The position numbers and the translations under genes were made by a program. The notes beneath the pieces are model-generated. The model saw nothing but the letters and a program-made list of their open reading frames with translations, was not told the DNA's origin and ran no database searches. A DNA stretch of 64,000 nucleotides. Origin: Nocardiopsis sp. CNR-923. GTDB lineage: Bacteria; Actinomycetota; Actinomycetes; Streptosporangiales; Streptosporangiaceae. This document shows, in pieces, positions 1 through 8,532 of the stretch. Position 1 is the stretch's first letter. Each line of letters starts with the position of its first letter. The stretch lies in the NCBI RefSeq assembly GCF_001942255.1, contig NZ_MKKC01000076.1:62001-126000 (forward strand). Reading direction: 5' to 3'.

Positions 1-1
1 C

Positions 2-796
2 GAGGAGGTGTGGGCGCACGAGCACCACCACGTCATCGGCGACGAGCAGGGCGCCACCGCGGTCCTGTCCCGGGCGCTGCCCCGCCTGTACTCCGGCGCC
101 CCGGTTCCCGACGACGACCTCCTGACCGCGTGGACACGCGGTGCGCGCCAGGACGACGCGCACCGCGCCGAACCGGCGCTGCTGTGGCTGGAGAACACCT
201 TCACCGGGCAGGTCGTGCCCCTGGCCGAACAGCGCCGGGTGGTCGCGTTCGCGCACGGCAACGGCATGCGCGCGCACCTGGACGGAGCACGGCTGTGGAA
301 CGCGGCGGCGGCGCTGGAGGCGTCCCCCGCGGAGGTCGCGGCCGGGTTCGACACGGTGTCGGTGTGCTTCTCCAAGGGGCTGGGCGCTCCGGTCGGCTCC
401 GCGGTGGCCGGTGACGCCGCGACCGTCCGACGGGCCAGGCGCGCCCGCACGTTGTTGGGCGCCGGGATGCGGCAGGTCGGAATCATCGCCGCGGGCGCGC
501 TGCACGCGCTGCGCCACCACCGTGAGCGGCTGCCCGAGGACCACAGCCGCGCCGAACTGCTCGCCGAGCGCGTCGGGGAGGCGCCGGGGCTGTCGGCGCG
601 GGCCCGGACCAACATGGTGCTGGTTCGGACACCGGACGGGGCTGCGGACCGGTTCGTGCAGCTGATGTCCGAGCACGGTGTCGCCGCCTTCGCCATCGGC
701 CCCTCCCGCATCCGGCTCGTCCTCCACCTGGACATCACCGACAGCGATGTCGACGCCGCCGCGGAGGGGATCGCCAAGGCCGCCGCGGAGTTGTGA
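2..796 (+). CDS. Threonine aldolase / beta-eliminating lyase family (5' truncated by window)
   Basis: PLP-dependent fold-type I enzyme, probably low-specificity L-threonine aldolase, which cleaves threonine to glycine and acetaldehyde in the cytoplasm. The frame is open to the left edge (E-E-V before WAHEH), so the start lies outside the window. Counting from the GTG at position 8, the cofactor-binding Lys is about residue 123 in CFSKGLGAPVGS, and the Asp expected to contact the PLP pyridine nitrogen is about residue 92 in HLDGARLWNA. Both contexts are typical of the LtaE family. About 265 residues are present, so roughly the first 80 are missing. The next gene, a glycerol repressor, has its own promoter region, so a functional link is unlikely. 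Other beta-eliminating lyases of the same fold are the alternative. Confidence 0.85.
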   Translation, partial: EEVWAHEHHHVIGDEQGATAVLSRALPRLYSGAPVPDDDLLTAWTRGARQDDAHRAEPALLWLENTFTGQVVPLAEQRRVVAFAHGNGMRAHLDGARLWNAAAALEASPAEVAAGFDTVSVCFSKGLGAPVGSAVAGDAATVRRARRARTLLGAGMRQVGIIAAGALHALRHHRERLPEDHSRAELLAERVGEAPGLSARARTNMVLVRTPDGAADRFVQLMSEHGVAAFAIGPSRIRLVLHLDITDSDVDAAAEGIAKAAAEL

Positions 797-910
797 CCCT
801 CCTCTCCCCGCAGGTCAGGGCAGGGGTCGAGGGCTACACTTGCCCGACCGCACGCGGAGCCGGAACGCACGCGAGGTGTGACGTGTCACATCGCGTAGTA
901 GCATTTCGCG

Positions 911-925
911 TATGACATTGTCGTA
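911..925. promoter_or_regulatory. Glycerol-regulon operator 1 (upstream of IclR gene)
   Basis: TATGACATTGTCGTA is a near-perfect palindrome of the form TACGACA-W-TGTCGTA with one mismatch. The same 15-mer type recurs at 1948-1962 before glpK and at 4743-4757 before glpD. It ends 21 bases before the ATG of the IclR-family gene, which suggests autorepression. Binding by that regulator is inferred from co-occurrence. Confidence 0.7.
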
Positions 926-946
926 CTAGAGAGTGGTTGCACCCTC

Positions 947-1738
947 ATGCCGGGAAGAATCCAGTCGATCGAACGCGCCGCCGCCATCCTCCGGCTCCTG
1001 GCCAGCGGCGCCCGGGGGCTGAGCCTGGCGGAGATCTCCCGGTCCCTCGAACTGCCCAAGGGCACCGCCCTGGGCATCCTGCGCACCCTCCAGCACGTGG
1101 GCTTCGTCGAGCAGGACCCGGAGTCGGGGCGCTACCGGCTGGGCGGCGGCATGCTGAGCCTGGGCACGCGCTACCTCGACGGCAACGAACTGCGCACCCG
1201 AGCCCTGAACTGGGCAGACACCCTCGCCTCCCGCAGCGGTGAGAGCGTGCGGATCGGCACCCTGCACAAGAGCCAGGTCCTGGTGGTGCACCACGTCTTC
1301 CGCCCGGACTCGACCCGGCAGACACTTGACGTGGGCGACCTGCTGCCCCTGCACGCGACCGCCATCGGCAAGGTCCTCATGGCCTTCGACCCGCTCGCCA
1401 CACCCGAGGAGGACCCCCCGGCCTCCGAGTCCGACGGGGTGGTCTCGCTCCCCGCGTTCACCCGTCGCACGATCGTCTCCCCGGCCGTCTTGGCGGAGCA
1501 GTTGGTCGATGTGCGCGACAACGGCTGGGCGTGGGAGGCCGAGGAACTCGTCGAGGGCGAGGTCTCCATCGCCGCCCCCATCCGCGACCGGCGGGGCGTC
1601 ACGGTGGGCGGGATCGGAGTGCGCGGCGCGGTGGAGCGCCTCGCGGCCGAGGACGGCAAGCCGGACATGGAGCAGGTCTCCTACGTGCGCGACGCCGCCC
1701 GTGCCATATCCCGGGACCTGGGCGCCACCCCCTACTGA
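947..1738 (+). CDS. gylR: IclR-family transcriptional regulator of the glycerol genes (GylR-like)
   Basis: Predicted 263-residue repressor. An N-terminal winged helix-turn-helix covers about residues 5-65 (LSLAEISRSLELPKGTALGIL includes the recognition helix), followed by the IclR ligand-binding domain from about residue 80 to the end. Length is normal for IclR proteins (about 250-270). The gene directly precedes glpK, glpF and glpD, matching the Streptomyces gyl arrangement in which the IclR protein GylR represses glycerol genes and is relieved by glycerol or glycerol 3-phosphate. A 15-bp palindrome lies just upstream and is repeated before glpK and glpD, supporting autoregulation and control of the whole cluster. 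The symbol rests on context; a general IclR name is the safe alternative. Confidence 0.85.
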   Translation: MPGRIQSIERAAAILRLLASGARGLSLAEISRSLELPKGTALGILRTLQHVGFVEQDPESGRYRLGGGMLSLGTRYLDGNELRTRALNWADTLASRSGESVRIGTLHKSQVLVVHHVFRPDSTRQTLDVGDLLPLHATAIGKVLMAFDPLATPEEDPPASESDGVVSLPAFTRRTIVSPAVLAEQLVDVRDNGWAWEAEELVEGEVSIAAPIRDRRGVTVGGIGVRGAVERLAAEDGKPDMEQVSYVRDAARAISRDLGATPY

Positions 1739-1904
1739 CCGCCACCCCGCGCCCACGCGGCCCTCCTCCGCCGTGTCGCGCGGTATCCGCAGGTCGGAGT
1801 GGTGTGTTCCGCGCCAGCCCCCGCCCTGACACAGTTCTTGTGCACCCGGTGGCGGTCACTCTCCGTGGTGTGTGATCCACGCGACACGATTGCGTCACGC
1901 CGTC

Positions 1905-1962
1905 TTGACATGGGAAGGAGAGACGGATGAAACTGACGCGTACTTCATACGTCAATGTCGTA
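1905..1962 (+). promoter_or_regulatory. glpK promoter region with glycerol operator 2
   Basis: A consensus-like -35 TTGACA is at 1905-1910. The palindrome TACGTCAATGTCGTA is at 1948-1962, about 40 bases downstream of the -35, so it would cover the start-site region and block transcription when bound. I see no convincing -10; the stretch around 1928-1934 is only weakly similar. The operator matches those at 911-925 and 4743-4757. The rest of the 310-base gap between the regulator and glpK shows nothing else. Confidence 0.6.
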
Positions 1963-2048
1963 CGCCGTTCGGTAGCCACCGAGTTCACCCGTCCGACACC
2001 CATCCCGGCTTCCCACCCGCAGCCGTCCACCGGAAGGCGAACATCCCG

Positions 2049-3550
2049 ATGAGCCAGCAGTACGTCGCCGCGATCGACCAGGGCACCACGTCGAGCCGCT
2101 GCATCCTCTTCGACCGGGACGGGCGGATCGTCTCGGTCGACCAGCGCGAGCACCGCCAGATCTTCCCCCAGCCGGCTGGGTGGAGCACGACGCCGAGGAG
2201 ATCTGGACCAACGTCGAGGTCGTCGTGCAGCAGGCCCTCCAGAAGAGCGACATCACCCCCGACCAGGTCGCCGCCATCGGCATCACGAACCAGCGCGAGA
2301 CCACCGTCGTATGGGACCGCGAGACGGGCAAGCCGGTCCACAACGCCATCGTCTGGCAGGACACGCGCACCCACGACATCGTCCGCGAACTCGGCGAGGA
2401 CGGCGGCCAGGACCGCTTCCGCGCCGCGTGCGGCCTCCCCCTCGCCACCTACTTCTCCGGCCCCAAGCTCCGCTGGCTGCTGGACAACGTCGAGGGCCTG
2501 CGCGGGCGCGCCGAGCGCGGCGAGGTGCTGTTCGGCACCATGGACACCTGGCTCATCTGGAAGTTGACGGGCCACCACGTCACCGACGTGACCAACGCCA
2601 GCCGCACCATGCTGATGAACCTCCGCACGCTGGAGTGGGACCCCGAGGTCCTGGACGCGATGGACATCCCCGCGGCCATCCTCCCCGAGATCCGCTCCTC
2701 CTCCGAGGTCTACGGCGCCGCCCGCGGCTACCTCGCCGGTACCCCGGTCGCCTCCTCCCTCGGCGACCAGCACGCGGCCCTGTTCGGCCAGACCTGCTTC
2801 GACCCGGGCGACGTCAAGGGCACCTACGGCACCGGCACCTTCCTGGTGATGAACACCGGCACCGAGCCGGTCACCTCCGACAACGGTCTGCTCACCACGC
2901 TCGGATACAAGCTGGGCGACGAGCCCGCCGTGTACGCCCTGGAGGGCTCGATCGCCGTCACCGGCTCCCTCGTCCAGTGGCTGCGCGACAACCTGGGCCT
3001 GATCTCCACCGCCCCGGAGATCGAGACCCTCGCGCGCACGGTGGAGGACAACGGCGGCTGCTACATCGTTCCCGCCTTCTCCGGCCTGTTCGCCCCGCAC
3101 TGGCGCAGCGACGCCCGCGGCGTCGTCGCCGGCCTGACCGGCTACGTCAACAAGGGCCACATCGCCCGCGCCGTCCTGGAGGCGTCCGCGTGGCAGACCC
3201 GCGAGGTCGTCGACGCGATGAACGCCGACGCCCAGATCGACCTGACCACCCTCAAGGTGGACGGCGGCATGACGGCGGACAACCTCCTCATGCAGATCCT
3301 GTCCGACGTGCTCGACGCCGAGGTCGTCCGACCGATGGTCGCCGAGACCACCTGCCTGGGCGCGGCCTACGCCGCCGGGCTGGCCGTCGGCTACTGGCCG
3401 GACGTGGAGACCCTGCGCGCCAACTGGCACAAGGCGGCCGAGTGGACGCCCAAGATGGAGCCCGAGGTCCGCGACCGGGAGTACCGCAACTGGAACAAGG
3501 CCGTCGAGCGCACCCTCGGCTGGGTGGAGCACCCGCGCGACGCGAAGTAG
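2049..3550 (+). CDS. glpK: Glycerol kinase, single-base frameshift near 2173
   Basis: ATP-dependent phosphorylation of glycerol to sn-glycerol 3-phosphate, the first cytoplasmic step of glycerol use. The protein starts [18 protein letters not shown] with the FGGY-family phosphate motif and breaks after IFPQP. It resumes one frame over at [10 protein letters not shown]. Restoring one G in the CCGGCTGGG stretch gives the family sequence PGWVEHD and a full-length product of about 500 residues. The second half carries the nucleotide-binding [12 protein letters not shown] segment and the C-terminal DGGMTADN motif. The start is the ATG at 2049, with GGAAGG about 11 bases before it. As written, translation would end in a short nonsense product. 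The rest of the gene is undamaged with normal codon use, so I favour sequence error over a true pseudogene. Confidence 0.9.
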
Positions 3551-3760
3551 GACGCCTCGGCGATCCCCTCTGACGACCGCTCCCAGGGGTCCCCGGCGAC
3601 CGCCGGGGATCTCGGGGGCGGCCCTCGGGGCACACCGCGTGCCCCGCCCATCCCCATCGAGTGACGGGTGAGTCCGCTTGTCGCCCGTGTCCCGCGCCCC
3701 CCGGACACGGAGCGACGGACCTCCCGCACCCCGCATGCCCCACACGGGGCGGAGGTCCAC

Positions 3761-4509
3761 ATGGTTTATCTGGCAGAGTTCGTCGGTACGGCGATCCTGA
3801 TCCTGCTCGGCGGCGGCGTCGTCGCGGCGTGGTGTTGGCCAAGTCCAAGGCCAACAACGCCGGCTGGATCGTCATCACGTTCGGCTGGGGTATGGCGGTC
3901 GCCATGGCCGTCTACGTCACGGGCACCACGAGCGGCGCCCACATCAACCCGGCGGTCACCATCGGCCTGGCGAGCATCGGCTCGTTCGAGTGGTCGCTGG
4001 TCCCCGGATACATCGGCGCGCAACTGGCGGGCGCCTTCACCGGCGCGGTGCTCGTGTACTTCGTCTACCACGCGCACTGGGCTCCGACCGAGGACGCCGA
4101 CGCCAAGCTCGCGGTGTTCAGCACGGCCCCGGCCGTGCGCAAGCCGGTCGCCAACTTCGTCACCGAGGTCATCGGCACGGCGATGCTGCTCATCGGCATC
4201 CTGGGCATCGGCGCCAACAGCGAGCACATCCGCGACGGAGAGGTGGACCTGTCGGCCCTGTTCTCCACGGGCCTGGCCCCGCTCCTGGTCGGTCTGCTGG
4301 TGCTCGGCATCGGCCTGTCCCTGGGCGGCCCGACCGGCTACGCGATCAACCCGGCCCGTGACCTGGGCCCGCGCATCGCGCACGCGCTCCTGCCCATCCC
4401 GGGCAAGGGCTCCTCGGACTGGGGTTACGCCTGGATCCCCGTCGTCGCGCCGATCGTCGGCGGTGTGCTCGGCGCCTGGATCTGGAAGCTGACCGGGTTC
4501 GGGGGCTGA
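3761..4509 (+). CDS. glpF: Glycerol uptake facilitator (aquaglyceroporin), frameshift near 3829
   Basis: MIP-family channel for passive glycerol entry, feeding GlpK. It begins MVYLAEFVGTAILILLGGG (first membrane helix), then the frame breaks. One missing G in GCGGCGTGGTG explains it: restored, the chain reads through VVLAKSKANNAGW. Both half-helix NPA signatures are present, HINPAVT near residue 68 and YAINPARD near residue 195. The Asp after the second NPAR is typical of glycerol facilitators rather than water channels. Restored length is about 249 residues with six membrane spans, normal for the family. It lies 210 bases after glpK on the same strand and is followed by a strong hairpin, so it probably ends the glpK-glpF transcript. 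Confidence 0.88.
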
Positions 4510-4527
4510 CGTCCGCTCCGCCGGGGA

Positions 4528-4561
4528 AGCCGGGTACCGCCACGGGGGGCGGTACCCGGCT
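4528..4561 (+). terminator. Strong hairpin after glpF
   Basis: A perfect 14-bp inverted repeat (4528-4541 with 4548-4561, arm AGCCGGGTACCGCC) encloses a 6-base loop 19 bases after the glpF stop. There is only a weak T-rich tail (TCCTTCG), as is usual in high-GC actinobacteria. It probably ends the glpKF message and separates it from glpD. Confidence 0.75.
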
Positions 4562-4607
4562 CCTTCGTCTGGCCGGGGTCCGGACCGGATTCACGCCGGC
4601 CAAGGCG

Positions 4608-4622
4608 TTCGACAATACCGAA
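4608..4622. promoter_or_regulatory. Possible weak extra glycerol operator
   Basis: TTCGACAATACCGAA matches the glycerol palindrome at 11 of 15 positions and keeps its CGACAAT half. It lies 121 bases upstream of the stronger site at 4743-4757. Two sites this far apart could allow looping, but similarity alone is weak support. Confidence 0.3.
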
Positions 4623-4733
4623 CACACGAAGCTCCATGCACATGATTCAACACCGAGTGCAACGAATTTCGCGCGAAATCATGGCCAGACCCCCACTAGG
4701 GCGACCACTCGTCGGTAGAGGGAGGGTCTATCT

Positions 4734-4761
4734 TCAACATCGTGCGGCATTGTCGTATTAT
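4734..4761 (+). promoter_or_regulatory. glpD promoter overlapped by glycerol operator 3
   Basis: TATTAT at 4756-4761 is a good -10 hexamer, with TTCAAC at 4734-4739 as a modest -35 and a 16-base spacer. The operator TGCGGCATTGTCGTA (4743-4757) fills the spacer and touches the -10, an arrangement expected for repression. The core ATTGTCGTA is identical to the site before the IclR gene. Confidence 0.6.
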
Positions 4762-4848
4762 GCAGATGACACCTGCCTGAAACGTCGGAGCCCGTTCAGG
4801 TACAGGCGCGGCACCCGCCATCCCTCCCGAACGGACGGAGCACCAGCC

Positions 4849-6417
4849 ATGACCGCCAGAACCCACCAACACGACACCGCCTCCTCCCGCGCCCACACGC
4901 GCGAGGAACTCGCCAGGGGCACGTTCGACCTCCTCGTGATCGGCGGCGGCATCCTGGGCACGTCCGCCGCCTGGACCGCCACCCAGGCCGGTCTGCGCGT
5001 CGCGATGGTCGACTCCGGCGACTTCGCCGGAGCCACCTCCAGCGCCTCCTCCAAGCTCGTGCACGGCGGCCTGCGCTACCTCCAGACGGGCAACGTGCGC
5101 CTGGTAGCCGAGAACCACAAGGAGCGCCGCTCCCTCGCCTCGGACGTGGCCCCCCACCTGGTCAACCACATGCCGTTCCTCGTCCCCATCTACTCCGGAG
5201 GCCCCCACGGCGCCGCGAAGATGGGCGCGGGCGTGTTCCTGTACTCGGCTCTGTCGGCCTTCGGTGACGGCATGGGCCGCCTGCTCTCCCCCAACCAGGC
5301 CAAGCGGCTGGCGCCGGGCCTGCGCACCGACGGTCTCCGCTCGGTGGCCGCCTACAGCGACCACCAGATGAACGACAGCCGCATGGCCGTCATGACCGTC
5401 CGCGCCGCCGTCGACGCGGGCGCGGTCGTGCTCAACCACGCCGAGGTCGTGGGTCTGCGCACAACCCGCGGCCGGGTGACCGGCGCCGACCTGCGCGACC
5501 GGGTCGACGGGCAGGAGTTCGGCATCGACGCGCGCCTGGTGCTCAACGCCACCGGCCCGTGGGTCGACCGCCTGCGCGACATGGAGCAGCCCGGCGTCGC
5601 GCCGAGCGTGCGCCTGTCCAAGGGCGCCCACCTGGTGCTCAGGACCCCGGAGCCGTGGCGCGCCGCGCTGACCATCCCCGTCGACAAGTACCGCGTCTCC
5701 TTCGCCATCCCGTGGGAGGGCCGCCTCCTGCTGGGCACGACGGACGAGGAGTACACCGGCGACCCCGCCGAGGTCGGCGTGGTCCCGGGCGACGTCGACC
5801 AGATCCTCGGCGAGGCGGCGCTCGGCATCGACGCCCCCTACCTCAACCCCGACAACATCACCTACTCCTTCGCGGGCCTGCGCGTCCTTCCCGGCGGTCC
5901 CGGAGGCACCAGTTCCGCCAAACGCGAGACGGTGGTCACGCAGGGCCGGGGCGGCATGCTGTCGGTCGCGGGCGGCAAGTGGACCACCTACCGGCACATC
6001 GGCCGCGCCATTCTGGAGGAGCTGCGCAAGGTCACGGCCGTGCCGTTGGCCGAGGACATGTCCGACCCGCTCAAGACAGTGCCGCTGCCCGGCCTGGCCA
6101 GCCCCGAGGCGATCACCCACCGGATCATCATCGACCGCGATCCGGGCGCCCGCCTCGACCCGCTGGTCGCGCGGCACCTCGCCTCGCACTACGGCAGCCT
6201 GGCGATGGACATCGCCGCCCTGGTGCGCGACGAGCCCGGGCTGGGCGAGCGCATCCACCCCGACGGCCCCGACATCTGGGCCCAGGTGGTCTTCGCCCGC
6301 GACCGCGAGTGGGCGGTCACCGTGGACGACGTCCTGCGCCGCCGCACCACCGTCACCGTGCGCGGGCTGGACACCTCCGAGGTGCGCCAGCGCACCGAGG
6401 CCATGCTGCGGGACTGA
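4849..6417 (+). CDS. glpD: Glycerol-3-phosphate dehydrogenase, FAD-dependent
   Basis: Oxidises sn-glycerol 3-phosphate to dihydroxyacetone phosphate and passes electrons to the respiratory quinone pool; peripheral membrane flavoprotein. The 522-residue product has the N-terminal FAD dinucleotide fold (LLVIGGGILGTSAAW, about residues 25-40) and the family segment SSASSKLVHGGLRYL near residue 65. The C-terminal DAO_C domain spans about residues 390-510. I chose the ATG at 4849 because ACGGACGGAG precedes it by about 8 bases and upstream codons are not coding-like. The reading frame is intact, unlike glpK and glpF. It is transcribed separately from glpKF, with its own operator-bearing promoter, and together the three complete entry of glycerol into glycolysis. 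Confidence 0.93.
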   Translation: MTARTHQHDTASSRAHTREELARGTFDLLVIGGGILGTSAAWTATQAGLRVAMVDSGDFAGATSSASSKLVHGGLRYLQTGNVRLVAENHKERRSLASDVAPHLVNHMPFLVPIYSGGPHGAAKMGAGVFLYSALSAFGDGMGRLLSPNQAKRLAPGLRTDGLRSVAAYSDHQMNDSRMAVMTVRAAVDAGAVVLNHAEVVGLRTTRGRVTGADLRDRVDGQEFGIDARLVLNATGPWVDRLRDMEQPGVAPSVRLSKGAHLVLRTPEPWRAALTIPVDKYRVSFAIPWEGRLLLGTTDEEYTGDPAEVGVVPGDVDQILGEAALGIDAPYLNPDNITYSFAGLRVLPGGPGGTSSAKRETVVTQGRGGMLSVAGGKWTTYRHIGRAILEELRKVTAVPLAEDMSDPLKTVPLPGLASPEAITHRIIIDRDPGARLDPLVARHLASHYGSLAMDIAALVRDEPGLGERIHPDGPDIWAQVVFARDREWAVTVDDVLRRRTTVTVRGLDTSEVRQRTEAMLRD

Positions 6418-6548
6418 CCTGGACTCCGGCCGCCCCGCACTCCCTGGAGGGGCTGCCGGTCCGCGACGTCCCGGCGCCGGGCTCCTGACCCCGGCGCGGG
6501 ACGTCACCGCGTCCGGAGCGTGTTCCGCGGACGCGGGGCCGAACACGT

Positions 6549-6582
6549 GTACGCCCGGAAGGCTGACCTTCCGGGGGCGTAC
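6549..6582. terminator. Bidirectional terminator between glpD and cold-shock gene
   Basis: Inverted repeat of about 14 bp (6549-6562 with 6567-6582, two extra G in the right arm) around a CTGA loop. It lies between two convergent genes and can serve both. Confidence 0.7.
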
Positions 6583-6595
6583 TGAGTCGCGAAGC

Positions 6596-6814
6596 CTAGA
6601 GGGCGACGACGTTCTCGGCCTGCGGGCCGCGGGTGCCGGCGACGATCTCGAACTCCACGCGCTGGTTCTCCTCAAGGTTACGGAAACCCGAACCCACGAT
6701 GGCGCTGTAGTGGACGAACGCGTCGGGCCCACCATCGTCGGGGGAGATGAAGCCGAAGCCCTTCTCGCCGTTGAACCACTTCACAGTGCCCTGAACCGTA
6801 GTGCCCTGAGCCAT
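6596..6814 (-). CDS. Cold-shock domain protein (CspA family)
   Basis: A 72-residue single cold-shock domain that binds single-stranded RNA/DNA as a chaperone. The RNP1 motif KGFGFI is about residues 17-22 and the RNP2-like motif DAFVHYSAI is about residues 31-39. It matches the usual length of actinobacterial CspA/SC7.0-type proteins. The start is the ATG at 6814, preceded by GGAGAG; upstream codons in the frame do not look coded. The roughly 125 bases before the start are A-rich compared with the surroundings and may form a cold-responsive leader, which is typical of the family. Several paralogs usually exist per genome, so I give no letter suffix. Confidence 0.93.
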   Translation of the reverse strand: MAQGTTVQGTVKWFNGEKGFGFISPDDGGPDAFVHYSAIVGSGFRNLEENQRVEFEIVAGTRGPQAENVVAL

Positions 6815-6939
6815 GTTCTCTCCTTCAGCTCGGTGTGCTCGAACGCTTACACACGCGTACGAGCAATTGCCGCGAGCCGATCGAAACCGCCCGCCGGTCA
6901 CAAACTCCGCGGGCATACACCAACTGCGAAATTCAACGA

Positions 6940-7305
6940 CTAACAATCACCATCGAACGTATCACAGCCGGACGCACCGGCGGAGGATTTCGGTGTGGCA
7001 ACCCGCACGGGCGCCGCGGGAATACCCCGTCCACCCGGGCCAGCGCGCACGGCCGCCCCAGAGGTCACCGGAGTGTCACCCTCTGCTCGCCCCGGTGTCG
7101 CCGGAACGTCGTTGACGCACCTCAGAGCAGGTCTGGCCAGCACGACGGAGGGGTCCAGTCGCGCACCGTCCGTGATCACGAACGCGTGCTCCTCCCCCGA
7201 CAGCAGCGTCACCGCGGCCGTGGCCACCGTGGCCGCCGGGTCGAGGCGGGCGGTCTCGACGACCGGATCCCGCAGCGGCGCGCCGACGCGGATCCGCACC
7301 CGCAT
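6940..7305 (-). pseudogene. Small ORF, possibly a truncated N-terminal fragment
   Basis: An ATG at 7305 follows a good Shine-Dalgarno GGGAGGG. The first 60 or so codons have strong G/C third-position bias, encoding MRVRIRVGAPLRDPVVE and later VITDGARLDPS. This resembles the ubiquitin-like N-terminal segment of some actinobacterial FtsK/SpoIIIE-type ATPases. After about residue 62 the codon bias fades and the rest (to 121 residues) does not look coded. I therefore suspect a gene remnant, or a real gene broken by a base error. Family assignment is tentative. It lies downstream of the glycosylase gene on the same strand. Confidence 0.35.
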
Positions 7306-7470
7306 ATCCCTCCCACGCACGCGCGTTCGCACGTCGAATTCCGGTTTTGGGTGGTCGAGATCCCGGTCCCGGACGGAGAACCACCACGACCGTTCCCCGA
7401 CTCCTTCGACGGTCGGCGACTCCCCCTCGGGCCGCCCCGGCACGCCCGCCCAGCGGCGTGGTCCGTACAC

Positions 7471-8349
7471 CTAGCGCTGGCAGCCGGGACACCAGTAGAG
7501 GGTGCGTCCGGCCAGGTCCGCGGAGGCGACGGGCGATCCGCACACCCGGCAGGGCTCCCCCGTCCGGTAGCAGACGTAGAGCGTGTCCGGCCGGGGCACG
7601 GGGTGGGCCCCGGGGTCGAGCCGGTGCCCGGGACGGGTGGTGACGATGTACCCGTCGCGTACGCCGTCGCGGAGCAGGGCCGAGAGGTCGTCCCAGAGGG
7701 CGGTCCACTGGTCGCGGGCGAGGTCGCGGCCCGGGGTCAGCGGGTCGATCCCGGCGCGGAAGAGGGACTCGGCGCGGTAGATGTTGCCGATGCCCGCGAT
7801 GACGTCCTGGCGCATGAGCAGCACGGCGACGCTCGTCCGGGAGCGGCTGATCAGGCGCCAGGCGCGTTCGGGATCGGCGTCGGCGCGCAGCGGGTCGGGG
7901 CCCAGCCTGTCCTGGACCGCCCGCTTCTCGTCGTCGGTGATCACCTCGCAGGCCGAGGGGCCGCGCAGGTCCGCCCAGCCCGAGGTGTTGACCAGCCGGG
8001 CGCGCACCGCTCCGAGGGGGGTGGGCGGCAGGACGATGCCCTCGGCGTCCCGCTCCAGTTCGCGGCGGCCCGCGCCCTCGGCCCTGGGCGCGCCCAGATG
8101 GCGCTCGCCGTCGGCGTCGCCGAAGGTCCACGCGCCGTACAGACCCAGGTGCACCCGCAGCCACTCCCCGGAGTCGAACCCGAGGAACAGGTGCTTGCCG
8201 TGCGCCTCGCTCTCGGCGAGCACCCGCCCGTCGACCCGAGCTGCGCCGTCGGCGAACCGGCCCTGGGGGCTGGAGGCGCGCACGGCGCCGCCGCCGAAGG
8301 TCTTGTCGAAGTGCGCCGCCAACCGGTGCAGCGTGTGGCCCTCGGGCAC
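7471..8349 (-). CDS. Formamidopyrimidine-DNA glycosylase / endonuclease VIII family (Nei-like)
   Basis: Base-excision repair enzyme that removes oxidised bases and nicks the abasic strand. After removal of Met the N-terminal Pro2 is the catalytic nucleophile, followed by Glu3 (P-E-G-H-T-L-H-R). The helix-two-turn-helix region contains QDVIAGIGNIYRAESLF (about residues 165-181), and the C-terminal zinc finger has C-x2-C and C-x2-C pairs (CRVCG and WCPGC). The 292-residue length fits Nei2-type actinobacterial proteins. I chose GTG at 8349, since the mature protein must begin at this Pro and GGAGAGGGGAGA lies just upstream. The gene may be co-transcribed with the upstream large helicase-like gene (gap about 180 bases). 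Confidence 0.9.
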   Translation of the reverse strand: MPEGHTLHRLAAHFDKTFGGGAVRASSPQGRFADGAARVDGRVLAESEAHGKHLFLGFDSGEWLRVHLGLYGAWTFGDADGERHLGAPRAEGAGRRELERDAEGIVLPPTPLGAVRARLVNTSGWADLRGPSACEVITDDEKRAVQDRLGPDPLRADADPERAWRLISRSRTSVAVLLMRQDVIAGIGNIYRAESLFRAGIDPLTPGRDLARDQWTALWDDLSALLRDGVRDGYIVTTRPGHRLDPGAHPVPRPDTLYVCYRTGEPCRVCGSPVASADLAGRTLYWCPGCQR

Positions 8350-8532
8350 GCGTGTCTCCCCTCTCCGCCCGGCACGGCGGACGGACCGCCACCAGCCGGG
8401 CACGATGCTCCGATCAGGGTAGTGCCGCGCGCCCGCGTCCAGAACGGGCGCGCGACCGGGCTCGGGCGTGCCCCAGGGAGCGGCGTCCGCGGGTTCCCGT
8501 CTCGCTGGCGGCTGCCCCGTCCTCGCTCGCGT

